From Muribaculaceae bacterium Isolate-002 (NCI) (GTDB taxonomy: Bacteria; Bacteroidota; Bacteroidia; Bacteroidales; Muribaculaceae): a DNA stretch of 64,000 bases. Under the pieces are notes generated by a model. It worked only from the letters and a program-made list of their open reading frames with translations, had not been told where the DNA came from and searched no databases. Positions 8,387-17,153 of the stretch are shown here, one piece after another. The translations under genes and the position numbers were made by a program. How positions within the stretch are numbered: position 1 is the stretch's first letter; each line of letters opens with the position of its first letter. The stretch lies in the NCBI GenBank assembly GCA_004102805.1, contig SCEG01000007.1, positions 18,106-82,105 on the forward strand, written 5' to 3'.

Positions 8387-9463
8387 TTACATCTGATTGC
8401 CTACATTTGTCGCCGAGGCCGGAGGTATCGGTTTTATCTTCAGCCCGTCGCGCAGGCTTCCGGCTCCGGCTGCCACTATCTCCACTCCGTCAAGCGGCGT
8501 CGCCACAGAGATTTCAGCCTCTCCGTCACGGGTAAACCTTATCACCTCTACAGCGGTGAGGCGGAGCGTGCTGTCGGGTGCGATAGTGAATATGTGGGTG
8601 TCTTTTCCGTTTCCGGCGAGTGCGGTCGAGGGGATAGTCCAAAGGTTGCTGTCGGCAGTGTCGCCACTGTCGGCAAGCATCGTCACTGTTGTCGACATGC
8701 CTACTGCCGGCATCGGTGTCTCCATGCCGTCAAATGCCAGTTTCACCGTGTAGAGCTGGTTGGCGTTGGCTACGCTCTGCTCGGCAAACGGACGGAGACT
8801 GAACGTGCGGCCCGGATAGGCGTCAAATGTGCAGCTGTAGCCTGTAAACTCTCCGAGCCTGGCAAATGCGGCCGCCGGTATCTTTATCTCAACCAAAGGG
8901 GCGTTGTTGTCGACAATCTCCACGACCGGCGTTCCGGCACCTACCACTTCTCCGGCGTGCCGGAGTATTTTCTTTACTTCCCCTGAAGCCGGGGCGGTCA
9001 GACGTGTGTCGTTAAGCTGATTGCGGGCGTGCTGCAGCTTGGCGGTAATCTGCTGCAGTCCGTATTCGGCCTTGTCGCGGGCTACGGGTGTAGTGGCGTT
9101 CTCGTTATAGAGCGCTATCACGCGTTCAGCTTCGCTGCGTATGGCGTTGTATTCAGCCTCGGTGGCGTCAAGAGCCACGCGGTAGTCGGTATCGTCGAGA
9201 CGTCCTATTGTCTGGCCGGCTGTTACGTTGTCTCCCTCCTTTACATTGAGTGACGCTATGCGTCCGGCCACCTTGAAAGCGGTGTAGACTTTATCATCGC
9301 TTACCACTTTGCCCGGAAATATGAGCTGCGAACCGCTTGCTGACGGAGTGGCGACGCAGGTCTTTACGGGACGGGCAGCCTGTTGATCTATGTTGCCGTT
9401 ATTGCTGCATGCGCTTGCCAGAAACACCACCGGCAGCGCTATTGTGATAAATCGGAAATTCAT
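8387..9463 (-). CDS. RND efflux periplasmic adaptor (membrane fusion protein), lipoprotein
   Basis: About 358 residues. I place the start at the ATG complement 9461-9463 because it gives a lipoprotein signal (MNFRFITIALPVVF followed by LASAC); a longer frame to 9514 would bury this signal. After the lipidated Cys comes a biotinyl-lipoyl-like half (VAGRIASLNVKEGDNV), an alpha hairpin (ALYNENATTPVARDKAEYGL), the second lipoyl half (LTAPASGEVKKILRHAGEVV) and beta-barrel/membrane-proximal domains ending in GDGLKIKP-like sequence (LRDGLKIKPI). It joins the RND pump to TolC. First gene of the operon. Confidence 0.9.
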   Translation of the reverse strand: MNFRFITIALPVVFLASACSNNGNIDQQAARPVKTCVATPSASGSQLIFPGKVVSDDKVYTAFKVAGRIASLNVKEGDNVTAGQTIGRLDDTDYRVALDATEAEYNAIRSEAERVIALYNENATTPVARDKAEYGLQQITAKLQHARNQLNDTRLTAPASGEVKKILRHAGEVVGAGTPVVEIVDNNAPLVEIKIPAAAFARLGEFTGYSCTFDAYPGRTFSLRPFAEQSVANANQLYTVKLAFDGMETPMPAVGMSTTVTMLADSGDTADSNLWTIPSTALAGNGKDTHIFTIAPDSTLRLTAVEVIRFTRDGEAEISVATPLDGVEIVAAGAGSLRDGLKIKPIPPASATNVGNQM

Positions 9464-9501
9464 TTCAAAACGTGAATATGTATACAAATGTTTGACACGT
9501 G

Positions 9502-9509
9502 CAAAGTTA
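9502..9509 (-). promoter_or_regulatory. Candidate -7 element of the efflux operon
   Basis: Read leftward this is TAACTTTG, 39 bases before the adaptor ATG. No convincing TTTG lies at the usual distance upstream, so it may be weak or need an activator. The rest of the spacer 9464-9773 is AT-rich and holds no credible gene, only a 16-base palindrome at 9605-9620. Confidence 0.5.
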
Positions 9510-9773
9510 GTCAATAAAAGGTTATCGGCATTAATTGACGTATTCTTTAAAATTGGTCAAAATGTCGGAAATTGCAAGAGTGGTGCGGAGAAAGCATAAT
9601 GTCAAAAATAATATTATTTTAAAAGAAACGTGCTTTAAAATTTGCGTATTAAATACCTATTTGCTTTCTTTGTTGTCGAAAATATGGAATTGTGTTGGCG
9701 GATGGCGTGTTTTGCATGACAATTGCACAGTATCAAGATGAAATTCAATTCATAATTATAACAATATATTCCA

Positions 9774-11207
9774 ATGATTACAATTAAAGGTAAAAGGGTA
9801 AAGAAAAGATGGATAATACTGTTTGCAGCCATAACGGCTGTCAGTATTATCGGATTGTTTGTGTCGCCGGCCGAAGGGCTGTACGACCTTGCCGGCGACA
9901 GTCTGTTCGCCAATATCGCCTGGATGATTACAGCCACGATTTTCGTGCTGATGATGACCCCCGGTCTGTCATTCTTCTATGGCGGCATGGTGCGTGCGAA
10001 GAATGTCATTTCCACTATGTTGCAGAGTTTCATAGTGATGGGTTTCGTGAGTGTGATATGGGTGCTGTTCGGTTTCGGTCTGGCTTTCGGCGATGATATC
10101 GGCGGCATCATAGGCAACCCGTGCGACTTCTTCCTGTTCAGCAATGTGGGAGTCGGCAACGTTACGCAGAGCAACGGAGAGGCCGTGAGCGAGATAGGCA
10201 TGGCTACAACCACAATCCCGCTGGTGCTTTTCGCTCTGTTCCAGATGAAATTTGCCATCATCACTCCGTCGCTTATAACCGGCTCGTTTGCCGAGCGGGT
10301 GCGTTTCTCGGGCTACCTTGTGTTCATGATGATATGGATTGTGCTCGTCTATTGTCCGCTGGCTCACTGCACATGGCATCCCGAGGGTCTTTTCGGCAAG
10401 CTTCACGTGCATGATTTCGCCGGGGGAATTGTTGTGCATGCCGCCTCGGGCATCGCGGCTCTGACCGGAGCGGTATTTCTCGGCCGCAGGTCGTCGACTG
10501 AAAATTCAAAGCCGGCCAACGTGCCTTTCGTGCTTCTCGGCGCCGCTCTGCTGTGGCTCGGATGGTTCGGTTTCAACGGTGGCAGTTCGCTTGCTGTCGA
10601 CGGTGTGGCGCTGTCGGCGTTTCTCAACACCAACACCGCCGCCGCCACTGCTATGGTGACATGGGTGGTGTTTGACGCGCTCCGCGGGCACAAGCCGTCG
10701 GCAATGGGAGCCGCAATCGGTGCAGTTGTAGGCCTCGTAGCCATCACCCCCTGCGCCGGATGGGTTACAATCGGCGAGTCGATATTCATCTCGTTCGTTA
10801 TCACGATATGCTGCAATCTTGCCGTGACATGGAAAAAGTCGAGCAATCTTTTCGACGACGCGCTCGATGTCTTTCCCACCCATGGTCTGGGCGGCATCAT
10901 CGGCACGGTGCTGACCGGCATCTTCGCCTACGATTTCTTTGCCGACGGAGGCATGGAAGGGGTGTCGCGCACCACTTTCTTCTGGAACCATATACTCGTG
11001 CTGGCCGGTGTGTGCGCCTACACTTTCTTTATGAGCTACGCCATCTATTGGGTCACCAACAAGATGATACCGATGCGTGTGTCTCGTCGCAGCGAGGAGA
11101 TCGGACTTGACCGCTCGCAGCACGACGAAGAATATGCGGGAGAGCTCGGCACAGGCATCGCCGAGGATACTCCCACCGACTACCAGTGGTTCAACTCCGC
11201 TGAATGA
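9774..11207 (+). CDS. amtB: Ammonium transporter (Amt/MEP/Rh family)
   Basis: 477 residues with a membrane core of eleven helices. Key family segments are visible: MMTPGLSFFYGGMVRAKNV, HDFAGGIVVHAASGIAAL with one pore His, GWFGFNGGSS, and CNLAVTW followed by DVFPTHGLGGIIG with the second pore His. It passes ammonia/ammonium through the inner membrane as a trimer. The N-terminus is a basic lead (KGKRVKKRW) with a hydrophobic helix that may be a signal-like first helix. The C-terminal tail of about 50 residues is hydrophilic and cytoplasmic. No glnK/PII gene lies beside it, unlike the usual amtB neighbourhood. Confidence 0.95.
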   Translation: MITIKGKRVKKRWIILFAAITAVSIIGLFVSPAEGLYDLAGDSLFANIAWMITATIFVLMMTPGLSFFYGGMVRAKNVISTMLQSFIVMGFVSVIWVLFGFGLAFGDDIGGIIGNPCDFFLFSNVGVGNVTQSNGEAVSEIGMATTTIPLVLFALFQMKFAIITPSLITGSFAERVRFSGYLVFMMIWIVLVYCPLAHCTWHPEGLFGKLHVHDFAGGIVVHAASGIAALTGAVFLGRRSSTENSKPANVPFVLLGAALLWLGWFGFNGGSSLAVDGVALSAFLNTNTAAATAMVTWVVFDALRGHKPSAMGAAIGAVVGLVAITPCAGWVTIGESIFISFVITICCNLAVTWKKSSNLFDDALDVFPTHGLGGIIGTVLTGIFAYDFFADGGMEGVSRTTFFWNHILVLAGVCAYTFFMSYAIYWVTNKMIPMRVSRRSEEIGLDRSQHDEEYAGELGTGIAEDTPTDYQWFNSAE

Positions 11208-11213
11208 CATTTC

Positions 11214-11239
11214 GGCTGTCAGTTATTTAACCGACAGCC
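11214..11239 (+). terminator. Hairpin after the ammonium transporter gene
   Basis: GGCTGTC at 11214-11220 pairs with GACAGCC at 11233-11239 across a 12-base loop, seven bases after the stop codon. There is no T run on the plus strand, so it may be an mRNA end stabiliser rather than a full terminator. Confidence 0.4.
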
Positions 11240-11343
11240 AGTCAAACAAATAAAACCCATGTAGACGTTTTGTAGACGGTGTTTGCACGGCCGACAAAAT
11301 GTATGCGGCGCTGGATATGACATAAAATCACTAAATTAGCGGT

Positions 11344-13053
11344 ATGAAAATGTCAGTCTTAACTTCGTTTGCATTGTCGGCCGTCGTCGTTTCCTCGGTG
11401 ATGGCCGGGTGCTCCGGCGACCGGCGTGACTGTGTGGAACCTTTCGGGTGGAGTCCGGTCTCCCCGCTGACCGATTCGCTTACGCTGCGGCTCGAATACG
11501 CTTTCGCCGGATCTGCGTCGACCGATTCTCTCGGCCGGCTTGTCAGGGAGTTTGACTCAGCCGTGGCGGCAGAGGCCGGTGACGGTGTCGCAGACGGTTG
11601 TCTGATGGGGCATGACATGTTCTGGAACGCGCGTCTCATGCTGCGTCTCGGACGTGGCGATGAGACGGTACGCATGATTGAAAAAGCTGTCGCAATGACT
11701 GATTCTTCGCGTTATCCCTACGAAATACGGCGTTACCGGTGGCTTGCTGAAAACCGAGGCGACTATACCGTCGACCAATGGTATGACCATCTCAATGACG
11801 AGATTGAATTTTACCGTCGGCACCATTGTGCCTATATGCTTTGCGGGCGCTATTGCGATATGAGCTGGATGATGCTCGACGCGGGATATTCCGACCGCGC
11901 TATCGAATATATATCGATGGCCGACTCTGTGCTGTCGGGCATAAATGAGCTGTCGTCCACACGCGCCGGTGTCCGCATCAATCTGGCCGACCTGCTCTGC
12001 ACGTCCGGCGACTCCGCTCGGGCAGGAGAGATGCTTCATCAGATGCGTGTGCTTCCGGAGATAGCGGCTGATGATTTCACCGCTACACTTGTCGATTTCA
12101 ATCTGTGGGTGGCGGTAAAAGACTCGGTTGCCCTGCAGCGGGCATGGTGCAGTCTGCAAAGCGACACCGTCAGATGTGGACTCCGCGGCATGGTGGCGGC
12201 TTTTATGGCGCGCCGAAGCCTCGACCGCGGAGATGTGGCGGAGGCGAAGCGCTATATCGTCGACACGCGCCGCTATCTGCCACGGGTAACCCAAGGCGAC
12301 CATAAGGCGTTTATGCTGCGCACAATGGCGGAGACCGCACGCGCCGAAGGTGATGACCGTGAGTCGGTAGCATGCTTCTCGCGCTATGCCGTGATTGTCG
12401 ACTCGCTTGCAACAGAGCGAAGCCGCGGCGAGATTGTCAGCACCGAAGTGTCGCGACAGATTGTCATGGCTCAGGAGCGTGCCGAAAGAGAACGACGCAT
12501 GCTCGTCATCAGATTTTCTGCCGGAATTGCGGTCATATTGCTTGCGATAGTCGCGGTGTGCGTGGCGGTGCGTCGCCGCATGTCGCGTCTGCGCCGCCGT
12601 CATCTTGATGAGAAGGTCGTGAGACTCAGGTCGCAGAGAGCCGAACTCGCGATGTCGCTCCGCGTGGCCGAGAGGGAGACGTTGCTTGACCGGCTTGATG
12701 ACCGGCTGACCGGACTGACACAGAAAGAAGAGCTTTCGGCAGGCGATATCATTGCCGCTCAGGCGGGAATGCGTGCCGCGATGGCGGCCGAGGCCGAAAG
12801 CGGGAATTTCGCCGAGGTATTCGCGCGTCTGAGTCCGGATTTCACGGCCAATCTCCACCGGCTATATCCGAAAGTGGCACGTTCGCAGGAGCGGCTTGCC
12901 TGTTTTATTGCTCTCGGTCTCGACACACGGCATATAGCAAGGATTATGAATATCAGACCGGAGTCGGTGCGTCAGGCGCGCTGGCGATTGCGCTCGCAGA
13001 TGGAGCTGCCTCCCGACCGGGACCTCGACAAGGCGCTTAAAGAACTGTTGTAG
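11344..13053 (+). CDS. Membrane-anchored TPR protein with C-terminal LuxR-like helix-turn-helix
   Basis: 569 residues. A lipoprotein-like signal (MKMSVLTSF, then VVSSVMAGC) leads into an all-helical TPR-like periplasmic part. A single membrane helix lies at about 378-400 (IRFSAGIAVILLAIVAVCVAV), followed by a coiled coil and a C-terminal domain. That domain (LYPKVARSQERLACFIALGL, then HIARIMNIRPESVRQARWRL) has the spacing of a LuxR/GerE-type helix-turn-helix. This signal-TPR-TM-coil-HTH order is a recurrent Bacteroidetes design, thought to link envelope status to transcription without a kinase. No target is visible. It is transcribed alone and ends at a very strong terminator. Confidence 0.8.
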   Translation: MKMSVLTSFALSAVVVSSVMAGCSGDRRDCVEPFGWSPVSPLTDSLTLRLEYAFAGSASTDSLGRLVREFDSAVAAEAGDGVADGCLMGHDMFWNARLMLRLGRGDETVRMIEKAVAMTDSSRYPYEIRRYRWLAENRGDYTVDQWYDHLNDEIEFYRRHHCAYMLCGRYCDMSWMMLDAGYSDRAIEYISMADSVLSGINELSSTRAGVRINLADLLCTSGDSARAGEMLHQMRVLPEIAADDFTATLVDFNLWVAVKDSVALQRAWCSLQSDTVRCGLRGMVAAFMARRSLDRGDVAEAKRYIVDTRRYLPRVTQGDHKAFMLRTMAETARAEGDDRESVACFSRYAVIVDSLATERSRGEIVSTEVSRQIVMAQERAERERRMLVIRFSAGIAVILLAIVAVCVAVRRRMSRLRRRHLDEKVVRLRSQRAELAMSLRVAERETLLDRLDDRLTGLTQKEELSAGDIIAAQAGMRAAMAAEAESGNFAEVFARLSPDFTANLHRLYPKVARSQERLACFIALGLDTRHIARIMNIRPESVRQARWRLRSQMELPPDRDLDKALKELL

Positions 13054-13058
13054 ACTCA

Positions 13059-13110
13059 TAAAATTACACAACCGCATACCTGCTGTCAGGTATGCGGTTG
13101 TGTAATTTTA
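13059..13110. terminator. Bidirectional terminator between convergent genes
   Basis: A perfect 24-bp inverted repeat (13059-13082 with 13087-13110) closes on a 4-base CTGT loop. Both outer ends are A/T-rich (TAAAATT and AATTTTA), so it can end transcripts from either side: the TPR/HTH gene from the left and the DUF4252 operon from the right. Confidence 0.9.
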
Positions 13111-13123
13111 TGGAGAGTTGCAG

Positions 13124-13588
13124 TTATTTGTTGGCTCCGGCCAATGACGAGATGTCGATTTTGCCGTGTATGACAACGATGTTGATTTCCTTTTCGCTGC
13201 GGTCGGAGTTGTAGATCAGTACCGCGTCAGGCTCACTGCTTCCTTCTGCCGTCACGATATATATCTGCGATTTCTCGCCATCCTCCTCGCTGTAGACAAT
13301 CTCTTCGGTGTTGAGCGAACGCAACAGTTTGTCGAATTTGGAGTCGACAGTGGCATACATCTTTGCATTTTCGCATGAATAGGCCTCTATCGATTTTATT
13401 TCCTTCATCATATCCTTCAGTTCGTCGGCGTAGTCACCGCCGATGTCGCCGGCCATGCTGAGCAGGGCGGGGCCGACAAACACCTTGGATATTTCGTCGC
13501 CTGTGGGAAATGAGCCGAGCAGGCGGGTCTGGCTGCATGACAATAACGGTATTATCAGCATGAACAGGGCTAAAAATTTTGATTTCAT
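13124..13588 (-). CDS. DUF4252-domain lipoprotein
   Basis: 154 residues with a lipoprotein signal (MKSKFLALFMLIIPLLSC). The body (FVGPALLSMAGDI, then LKDMMKEIKSIEAYSCEN, LLRSLNTEEIVYSEEDGE and VLIYNSDRSEKEINIVVIHGKID) matches the Bacteroidetes-specific DUF4252 family, small exported proteins usually found beside ECF sigma factor genes. The function of the family is not known. It is the third gene of the leftward sigma / anti-sigma-like operon, 13 bases after the second, and may be the envelope partner or main output of that system (inference). Confidence 0.8.
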   Translation of the reverse strand: MKSKFLALFMLIIPLLSCSQTRLLGSFPTGDEISKVFVGPALLSMAGDIGGDYADELKDMMKEIKSIEAYSCENAKMYATVDSKFDKLLRSLNTEEIVYSEEDGEKSQIYIVTAEGSSEPDAVLIYNSDRSEKEINIVVIHGKIDISSLAGANK

Positions 13589-13601
13589 GACATTTGGGTA
13601 T

Positions 13602-14321
13602 TTAACAGTTTTTTATTGTGGCACATAATATGTTTTCGGCAGTGTCGAAGACGTCGGTGGCTCTGACAAATGCTTTTTCGGTCATTGCCACGGCGTTGGA
13701 ATATCGCTTCTGCGCCCCGCTCAATATGCGGGCTGCTTCGTCGGGGTCGTCAATGATGGTGTATCCTTCAGCGTCGACGGCCTGAGCTATCGCTTCCTGA
13801 CGACGATGGGGCTGCGGCGAGACATGGCAGCGGGGTTTCTGCGGAGTCACCGCGGGTGCGGTTTCCGGCTCCGGGTCGACACTGACAGCTGTCACGGCAG
13901 TGTCGGCCGTTTGTGGCACGTTGATGTCGGCCGATGCTACCATTGTCAGTGTGGCAGGTGTTGCAATGCTATCGCTGCCGCTTCTTGGCAATGCAATGAA
14001 AATGATGGCGACAGATGCGGCGACAGTCGTGGCTGCAATCAGGAAGCGACGGCGTCGCCTGTGCCGCTGTCTGCGACTTTCTGCGGCGGTTTCAGCCTCG
14101 ATTTCGGCCAGAAGCTCCTTGTCGGGATTTTCGGCTGAAAGCTCTCCGACGGTGCGGAATACGGCAGCTTCCTGCCTGAGATCGTCGGGTAGTGTGTCAG
14201 TATCGGCCTCGCTGAAGAAACGGCATAGCTCCGCTTCGACGCGCATGTCGGTGTCGCCGTCATACCAGCTGTCGATCAGCTCTCTTATCCTGTCGTATCG
14301 TGATGTAGTGTCCATAGTCAC
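13602..14321 (-). CDS. Single-span membrane protein, probable anti-sigma factor
   Basis: 239 residues. An acidic, helical cytoplasmic N-terminus of about 85 residues (RIRELIDSWYDGDTDM and EAELCRFFSEADTDTLPDDL) is followed by a basic patch (RRQRHRRRRR), one membrane helix at about 92-110, and a low-complexity Pro/Thr/Ala-rich outer segment. Its start overlaps the sigma gene stop by four bases (14318-14321). Position, topology and coupling are those of a transmembrane anti-sigma factor, though no zinc-binding HxxxCxxC motif is seen, so it is not a classical ZAS protein. Confidence 0.7.
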   Translation of the reverse strand: MTMDTTSRYDRIRELIDSWYDGDTDMRVEAELCRFFSEADTDTLPDDLRQEAAVFRTVGELSAENPDKELLAEIEAETAAESRRQRHRRRRRFLIAATTVAASVAIIFIALPRSGSDSIATPATLTMVASADINVPQTADTAVTAVSVDPEPETAPAVTPQKPRCHVSPQPHRRQEAIAQAVDAEGYTIIDDPDEAARILSGAQKRYSNAVAMTEKAFVRATDVFDTAENILCATIKNC

Positions 14322-14812
14322 CTCTCTTTCTCTTCATATTTGACAATCATGTTGCGTAATTCCTTGCGGGCCCGCGACAGATGCTGCCTGACGGTGCCCT
14401 CGTTTATTTTCGTCACCGCTGAAATCTCTGCACCCGATTTGCCTGAAAGGCTGAGACGGAGTATCGTGCGGCGCGATTCGCCGAGATTTTCGATTGCTTT
14501 TGTCAGCAACTCCAGCCGGCCTGTGTCATCGGTTTCCTCGTCAGCGATGTCGTCGGCCACATCCTCGACCGGAGTCATTATGGCCGCAGAGCCACGACGG
14601 CATATATCGATGCATCGGTTGCGCACGGCGCGCACGGCGTAGGCTCCCCCGTCGGTCATGACATCAAGGCGTTGCCTGTTCTCCCAGAGCGTGCGCATGA
14701 CATCCTGCACGGCATCTTTGGCGATATCTTCGTCGCCGAGTATTCTCCTTGCCGTGGCGGCCATTGCGCCGTAGGCAGGAAGTATTGTCGTCTGGAACTC
14801 TTTTGCTGTCAT
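14318..14812 (-). CDS. ECF-type RNA polymerase sigma factor
   Basis: 164 residues, the normal length. Region 2 is visible as ARRILGDEDIAKDAVQDVMRTLWENRQRL and region 4 as LTKAIENLGESRRTILRLSLSGKSGAEISAVTKINEGTVRQHLSRARKEL, with the helix-turn-helix SGAEISAVTKINEGTVRQHL. It should direct RNA polymerase to an envelope-related regulon and be held inactive by the membrane protein encoded by the overlapping next gene. A GTAAC-N16-CGTC sequence just upstream suggests self-control. Confidence 0.92.
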   Translation of the reverse strand: MTAKEFQTTILPAYGAMAATARRILGDEDIAKDAVQDVMRTLWENRQRLDVMTDGGAYAVRAVRNRCIDICRRGSAAIMTPVEDVADDIADEETDDTGRLELLTKAIENLGESRRTILRLSLSGKSGAEISAVTKINEGTVRQHLSRARKELRNMIVKYEEKER

Positions 14813-14837
14813 CGATTTCTTGGTTGTTCACTTATTT

Positions 14838-14862
14838 GACGAAACCATACATGAATTGTTAC
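14838..14862 (-). promoter_or_regulatory. Candidate ECF-sigma-type autoregulatory promoter
   Basis: Read leftward, GTAAC (14862-14858) and CGTC (14841-14838) are separated by exactly 16 bases, the layout common to many ECF promoters. Initiation would fall near 14830, about 18 bases before the sigma factor ATG at 14812. There is no TAnnTTTG box in this direction, which fits control by the operon's own sigma factor. Confidence 0.45.
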
Positions 14863-14884
14863 ACTGTCATGTCGGAAAATTTTG

Positions 14885-14892
14885 TAAATTTG
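14885..14892 (+). promoter_or_regulatory. -7 element of the gmd-fcl operon
   Basis: TAAATTTG followed by C, 58 bases before the gmd ATG. The upstream -33 element is not clear at the usual distance. The box lies between the divergent sigma-factor and gmd genes. Confidence 0.5.
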
Positions 14893-14949
14893 CAGAACCA
14901 AAAATATGATTGTTTCCCTTAGGGAATGATATTTCAATTTTGACAGACA

Positions 14950-16056
14950 ATGAAAAAAGTGGCATTGATTACCGGTATAACCGGTCAGGACGGCAGCTAT
15001 CTTGCCGAATTTCTAATAGAAAAAGGTTATGAGGTACATGGTATAATGCGCCGTTCGTCGTCGTTCAACACCGGTCGTATCGAGCATCTTTATCTCGACG
15101 AGTGGGTGCGTGACATGAAGAAGTCACGTCTCGTCAACCTTCACTGGGGCGACATGACCGACTCTTCGTCGCTCGTCAGAATCATACAGCTTGTGCAGCC
15201 CGATGAAATATATAATCTTGCAGCCCAGAGCCATGTAAAGGTGTCGTTTGATGTGCCGGAATTCACCGCCGACGCCGATGCAATAGGGCCGTTGCGTCTG
15301 CTCGAGGCTGTCAGGATACTCGGTCTGGAGAAAAAGACCAAGATATATCAGGCATCTACTTCCGAACTCTACGGAAAAGTGCAGGAGGTGCCGCAGAAGG
15401 AGACAACGCCGTTTTATCCGCGTTCACCCTACGGTGTGGCAAAGCAATATGGCTTCTGGATTACAAAAAATTATCGCGAAAGCTACGGCATGTTTGCCGT
15501 CAACGGCATCCTCTTCAACCACGAGAGTGAGCGCCGCGGCGAAACTTTCGTGACCCGCAAGATCACCATCGCCGCCGCACGCATAGTGCAAGGTTTTCAG
15601 GATCGTCTCTATCTGGGCAATCTCGACGCGCGCCGCGACTGGGGCTATGCTAAAGATTATGTGGAGTGCATGTGGCTCATACTGCAGCATCCCGAGCCCG
15701 AGGATTTTGTTATAGCCACCGGCGAGATGCACACCGTGCGTGAGTTTGCAACCCTCGCTTTCCGTCATGTGGGCATCGAGCTTGAATGGAAGGGTGAAGG
15801 TGTCGACGAGAAAGGTATCGACAAGGCCACCGGACGTGTCATCGTCGAGGTAGACCCCAAATATTTCCGTCCGTGCGAGGTCGAGCAGTTGCTCGGCGAT
15901 CCGACAAAGGCCCGCAAACTTCTCGGCTGGAACCCGACAAAAACCTCATTTGCCGATCTTGTCAGGATTATGGTGGAGCATGACATGAAATTTGTGCGCA
16001 AGCTGTATCTCCGCGACAGACTCGACAAAACGGAAGGGGAGGACTCTGCCTTATGA
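14950..16056 (+). CDS. gmd: GDP-mannose 4,6-dehydratase
   Basis: 368 residues, extended SDR fold. The NADP-binding [14 protein letters not shown] is near residue 8, the Ser/Thr of the catalytic set is in QASTSELYG, and the YxxxK pair is in [25 protein letters not shown] is characteristic of this enzyme. It turns GDP-D-mannose into GDP-4-keto-6-deoxymannose, first step to GDP-L-fucose. The stop overlaps the start of fcl by four bases (16053-16056), so the two enzymes are made together. The product feeds fucosylated capsule and glycoproteins, as known in gut Bacteroidales. Confidence 0.96.
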   Translation: MKKVALITGITGQDGSYLAEFLIEKGYEVHGIMRRSSSFNTGRIEHLYLDEWVRDMKKSRLVNLHWGDMTDSSSLVRIIQLVQPDEIYNLAAQSHVKVSFDVPEFTADADAIGPLRLLEAVRILGLEKKTKIYQASTSELYGKVQEVPQKETTPFYPRSPYGVAKQYGFWITKNYRESYGMFAVNGILFNHESERRGETFVTRKITIAAARIVQGFQDRLYLGNLDARRDWGYAKDYVECMWLILQHPEPEDFVIATGEMHTVREFATLAFRHVGIELEWKGEGVDEKGIDKATGRVIVEVDPKYFRPCEVEQLLGDPTKARKLLGWNPTKTSFADLVRIMVEHDMKFVRKLYLRDRLDKTEGEDSAL

Positions 16057-16997
16057 TGCGCCCTGACTCAAAAATATATGTGGCCGGACACCGCGGCATG
16101 GTGGGCTCGGCCATAGTGCGCGAACTGCAGCGGCAGGGTTACACCAATATCATCACCCGCACACACGCAGAACTCGACCTGTGCCGTCAGGCCGATGTGG
16201 AGCGCTTTTTTGCCGACGAGCGACCGGAATATGTGTTTCTCGCGGCGGCAAAAGTAGGTGGCATCATTGCCAACCGCAATGCTCTCGCCGACTTCATGTA
16301 TGAGAACATGATACTTGAGATGAATGTCATCAACGCCGCATGGCGCAACGGTTGCCGTAAACTCGAGTTCCTCGGTTCGTCGTGCATATATCCCCGCATG
16401 GCGCCTCAGCCCATGAAGGAGGACTGTCTGCTGACCTCGGCGCTCGAACCCACCAACGAGGCATACGCTCTCGCAAAAATCTCAGGTCTGAAATATTGCG
16501 AATATCTCAATCGCCAATACGGCACCGATTTCATATCCGTTATGCCAACCAACCTCTACGGACCCAATGACAACTATCATCCCGAGCACTCCCATGTGCT
16601 CCCGGCCCTGATTCGTCGCTTTCACGAGGCGAAAGTGTCAGGGGCGCAGTCGGTGACATGCTGGGGCGACGGAAGTCCGCTGCGCGAGTTCCTTTATGTC
16701 GACGACCTCGCCAACCTGTGCGTGTTTCTGATGAACAATTATTCCGGCAACGAGACCGTCAACGCCGGCACCGGAAAGGAAGTAACCATAAAACAGCTCA
16801 CAGAAATGGTGGCGAATACTGTCGGATATGAGGGCGAGATACTCTGGGACACCACACGCCCCAACGGCACGCCCCGCAAACTCCTCGACGTAAGCAAAAG
16901 CCACGCTTTAGGCTGGCACCACACCGTAGAACTCTCCGACGGAATAGCCCTCGCATACGCCGACTTCCTCTCCAACCCGATGCGTGCAGAGCGCTGA
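16053..16997 (+). CDS. fcl: GDP-L-fucose synthase (epimerase/reductase)
   Basis: 314 residues, extended SDR. The cofactor loop [17 protein letters not shown] lies at the N-terminus, the catalytic Ser in [14 protein letters not shown] and the YxxxK pair in [15 protein letters not shown]. It epimerises and reduces the Gmd product to GDP-L-fucose. Start overlaps gmd. The ATG at 16053 is shared with the TGA of gmd in an ATGA. Transcription most likely ends at the inverted repeats that begin 55 bases after the stop. Confidence 0.96.
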   Translation: MMRPDSKIYVAGHRGMVGSAIVRELQRQGYTNIITRTHAELDLCRQADVERFFADERPEYVFLAAAKVGGIIANRNALADFMYENMILEMNVINAAWRNGCRKLEFLGSSCIYPRMAPQPMKEDCLLTSALEPTNEAYALAKISGLKYCEYLNRQYGTDFISVMPTNLYGPNDNYHPEHSHVLPALIRRFHEAKVSGAQSVTCWGDGSPLREFLYVDDLANLCVFLMNNYSGNETVNAGTGKEVTIKQLTEMVANTVGYEGEILWDTTRPNGTPRKLLDVSKSHALGWHHTVELSDGIALAYADFLSNPMRAER

Positions 16998-17051
16998 CCT
17001 GTAGCAATATTGATATGAGATTTAAATATCGACAAAGCATATAACCTTAAT

Positions 17052-17118
17052 AAACGGCGAAAATCTTTCTTTCTAAAGAAAAATTTTCGCCGTTTTTTTC
17101 TTTAGAAAGAAAGATTTT
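17052..17118. terminator. Overlapping inverted repeats forming alternative terminator hairpins
   Basis: A 13-bp stem (17052-17064 with 17083-17095, core AACGGCGAAAAT) is followed on the plus strand by seven T, a classic terminator for gmd-fcl. A second, perfect 24-bp inverted repeat (17060-17083 with 17095-17118) uses parts of the same arms, so the two folds exclude each other. Read leftward the region also works as a terminator for the SIMPL gene. Confidence 0.8.
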
Positions 17119-17153
17119 TATAATATTCTGAATGCGAGTGGCTTTTGGATACA

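Noticed and set aside
9703..9717. Possible sigma-54 promoter before amtB (TGGCGTG with TTGCA)
   Set aside because: The distance between the GG and GC elements is 8 bases, not the required 10, so the match is not functional by consensus.
11557..12858. 433-residue minus-strand frame
   Set aside because: Shadow of the TPR/HTH regulator gene; no motif, and it would cross the regulator's own coding strand fully.
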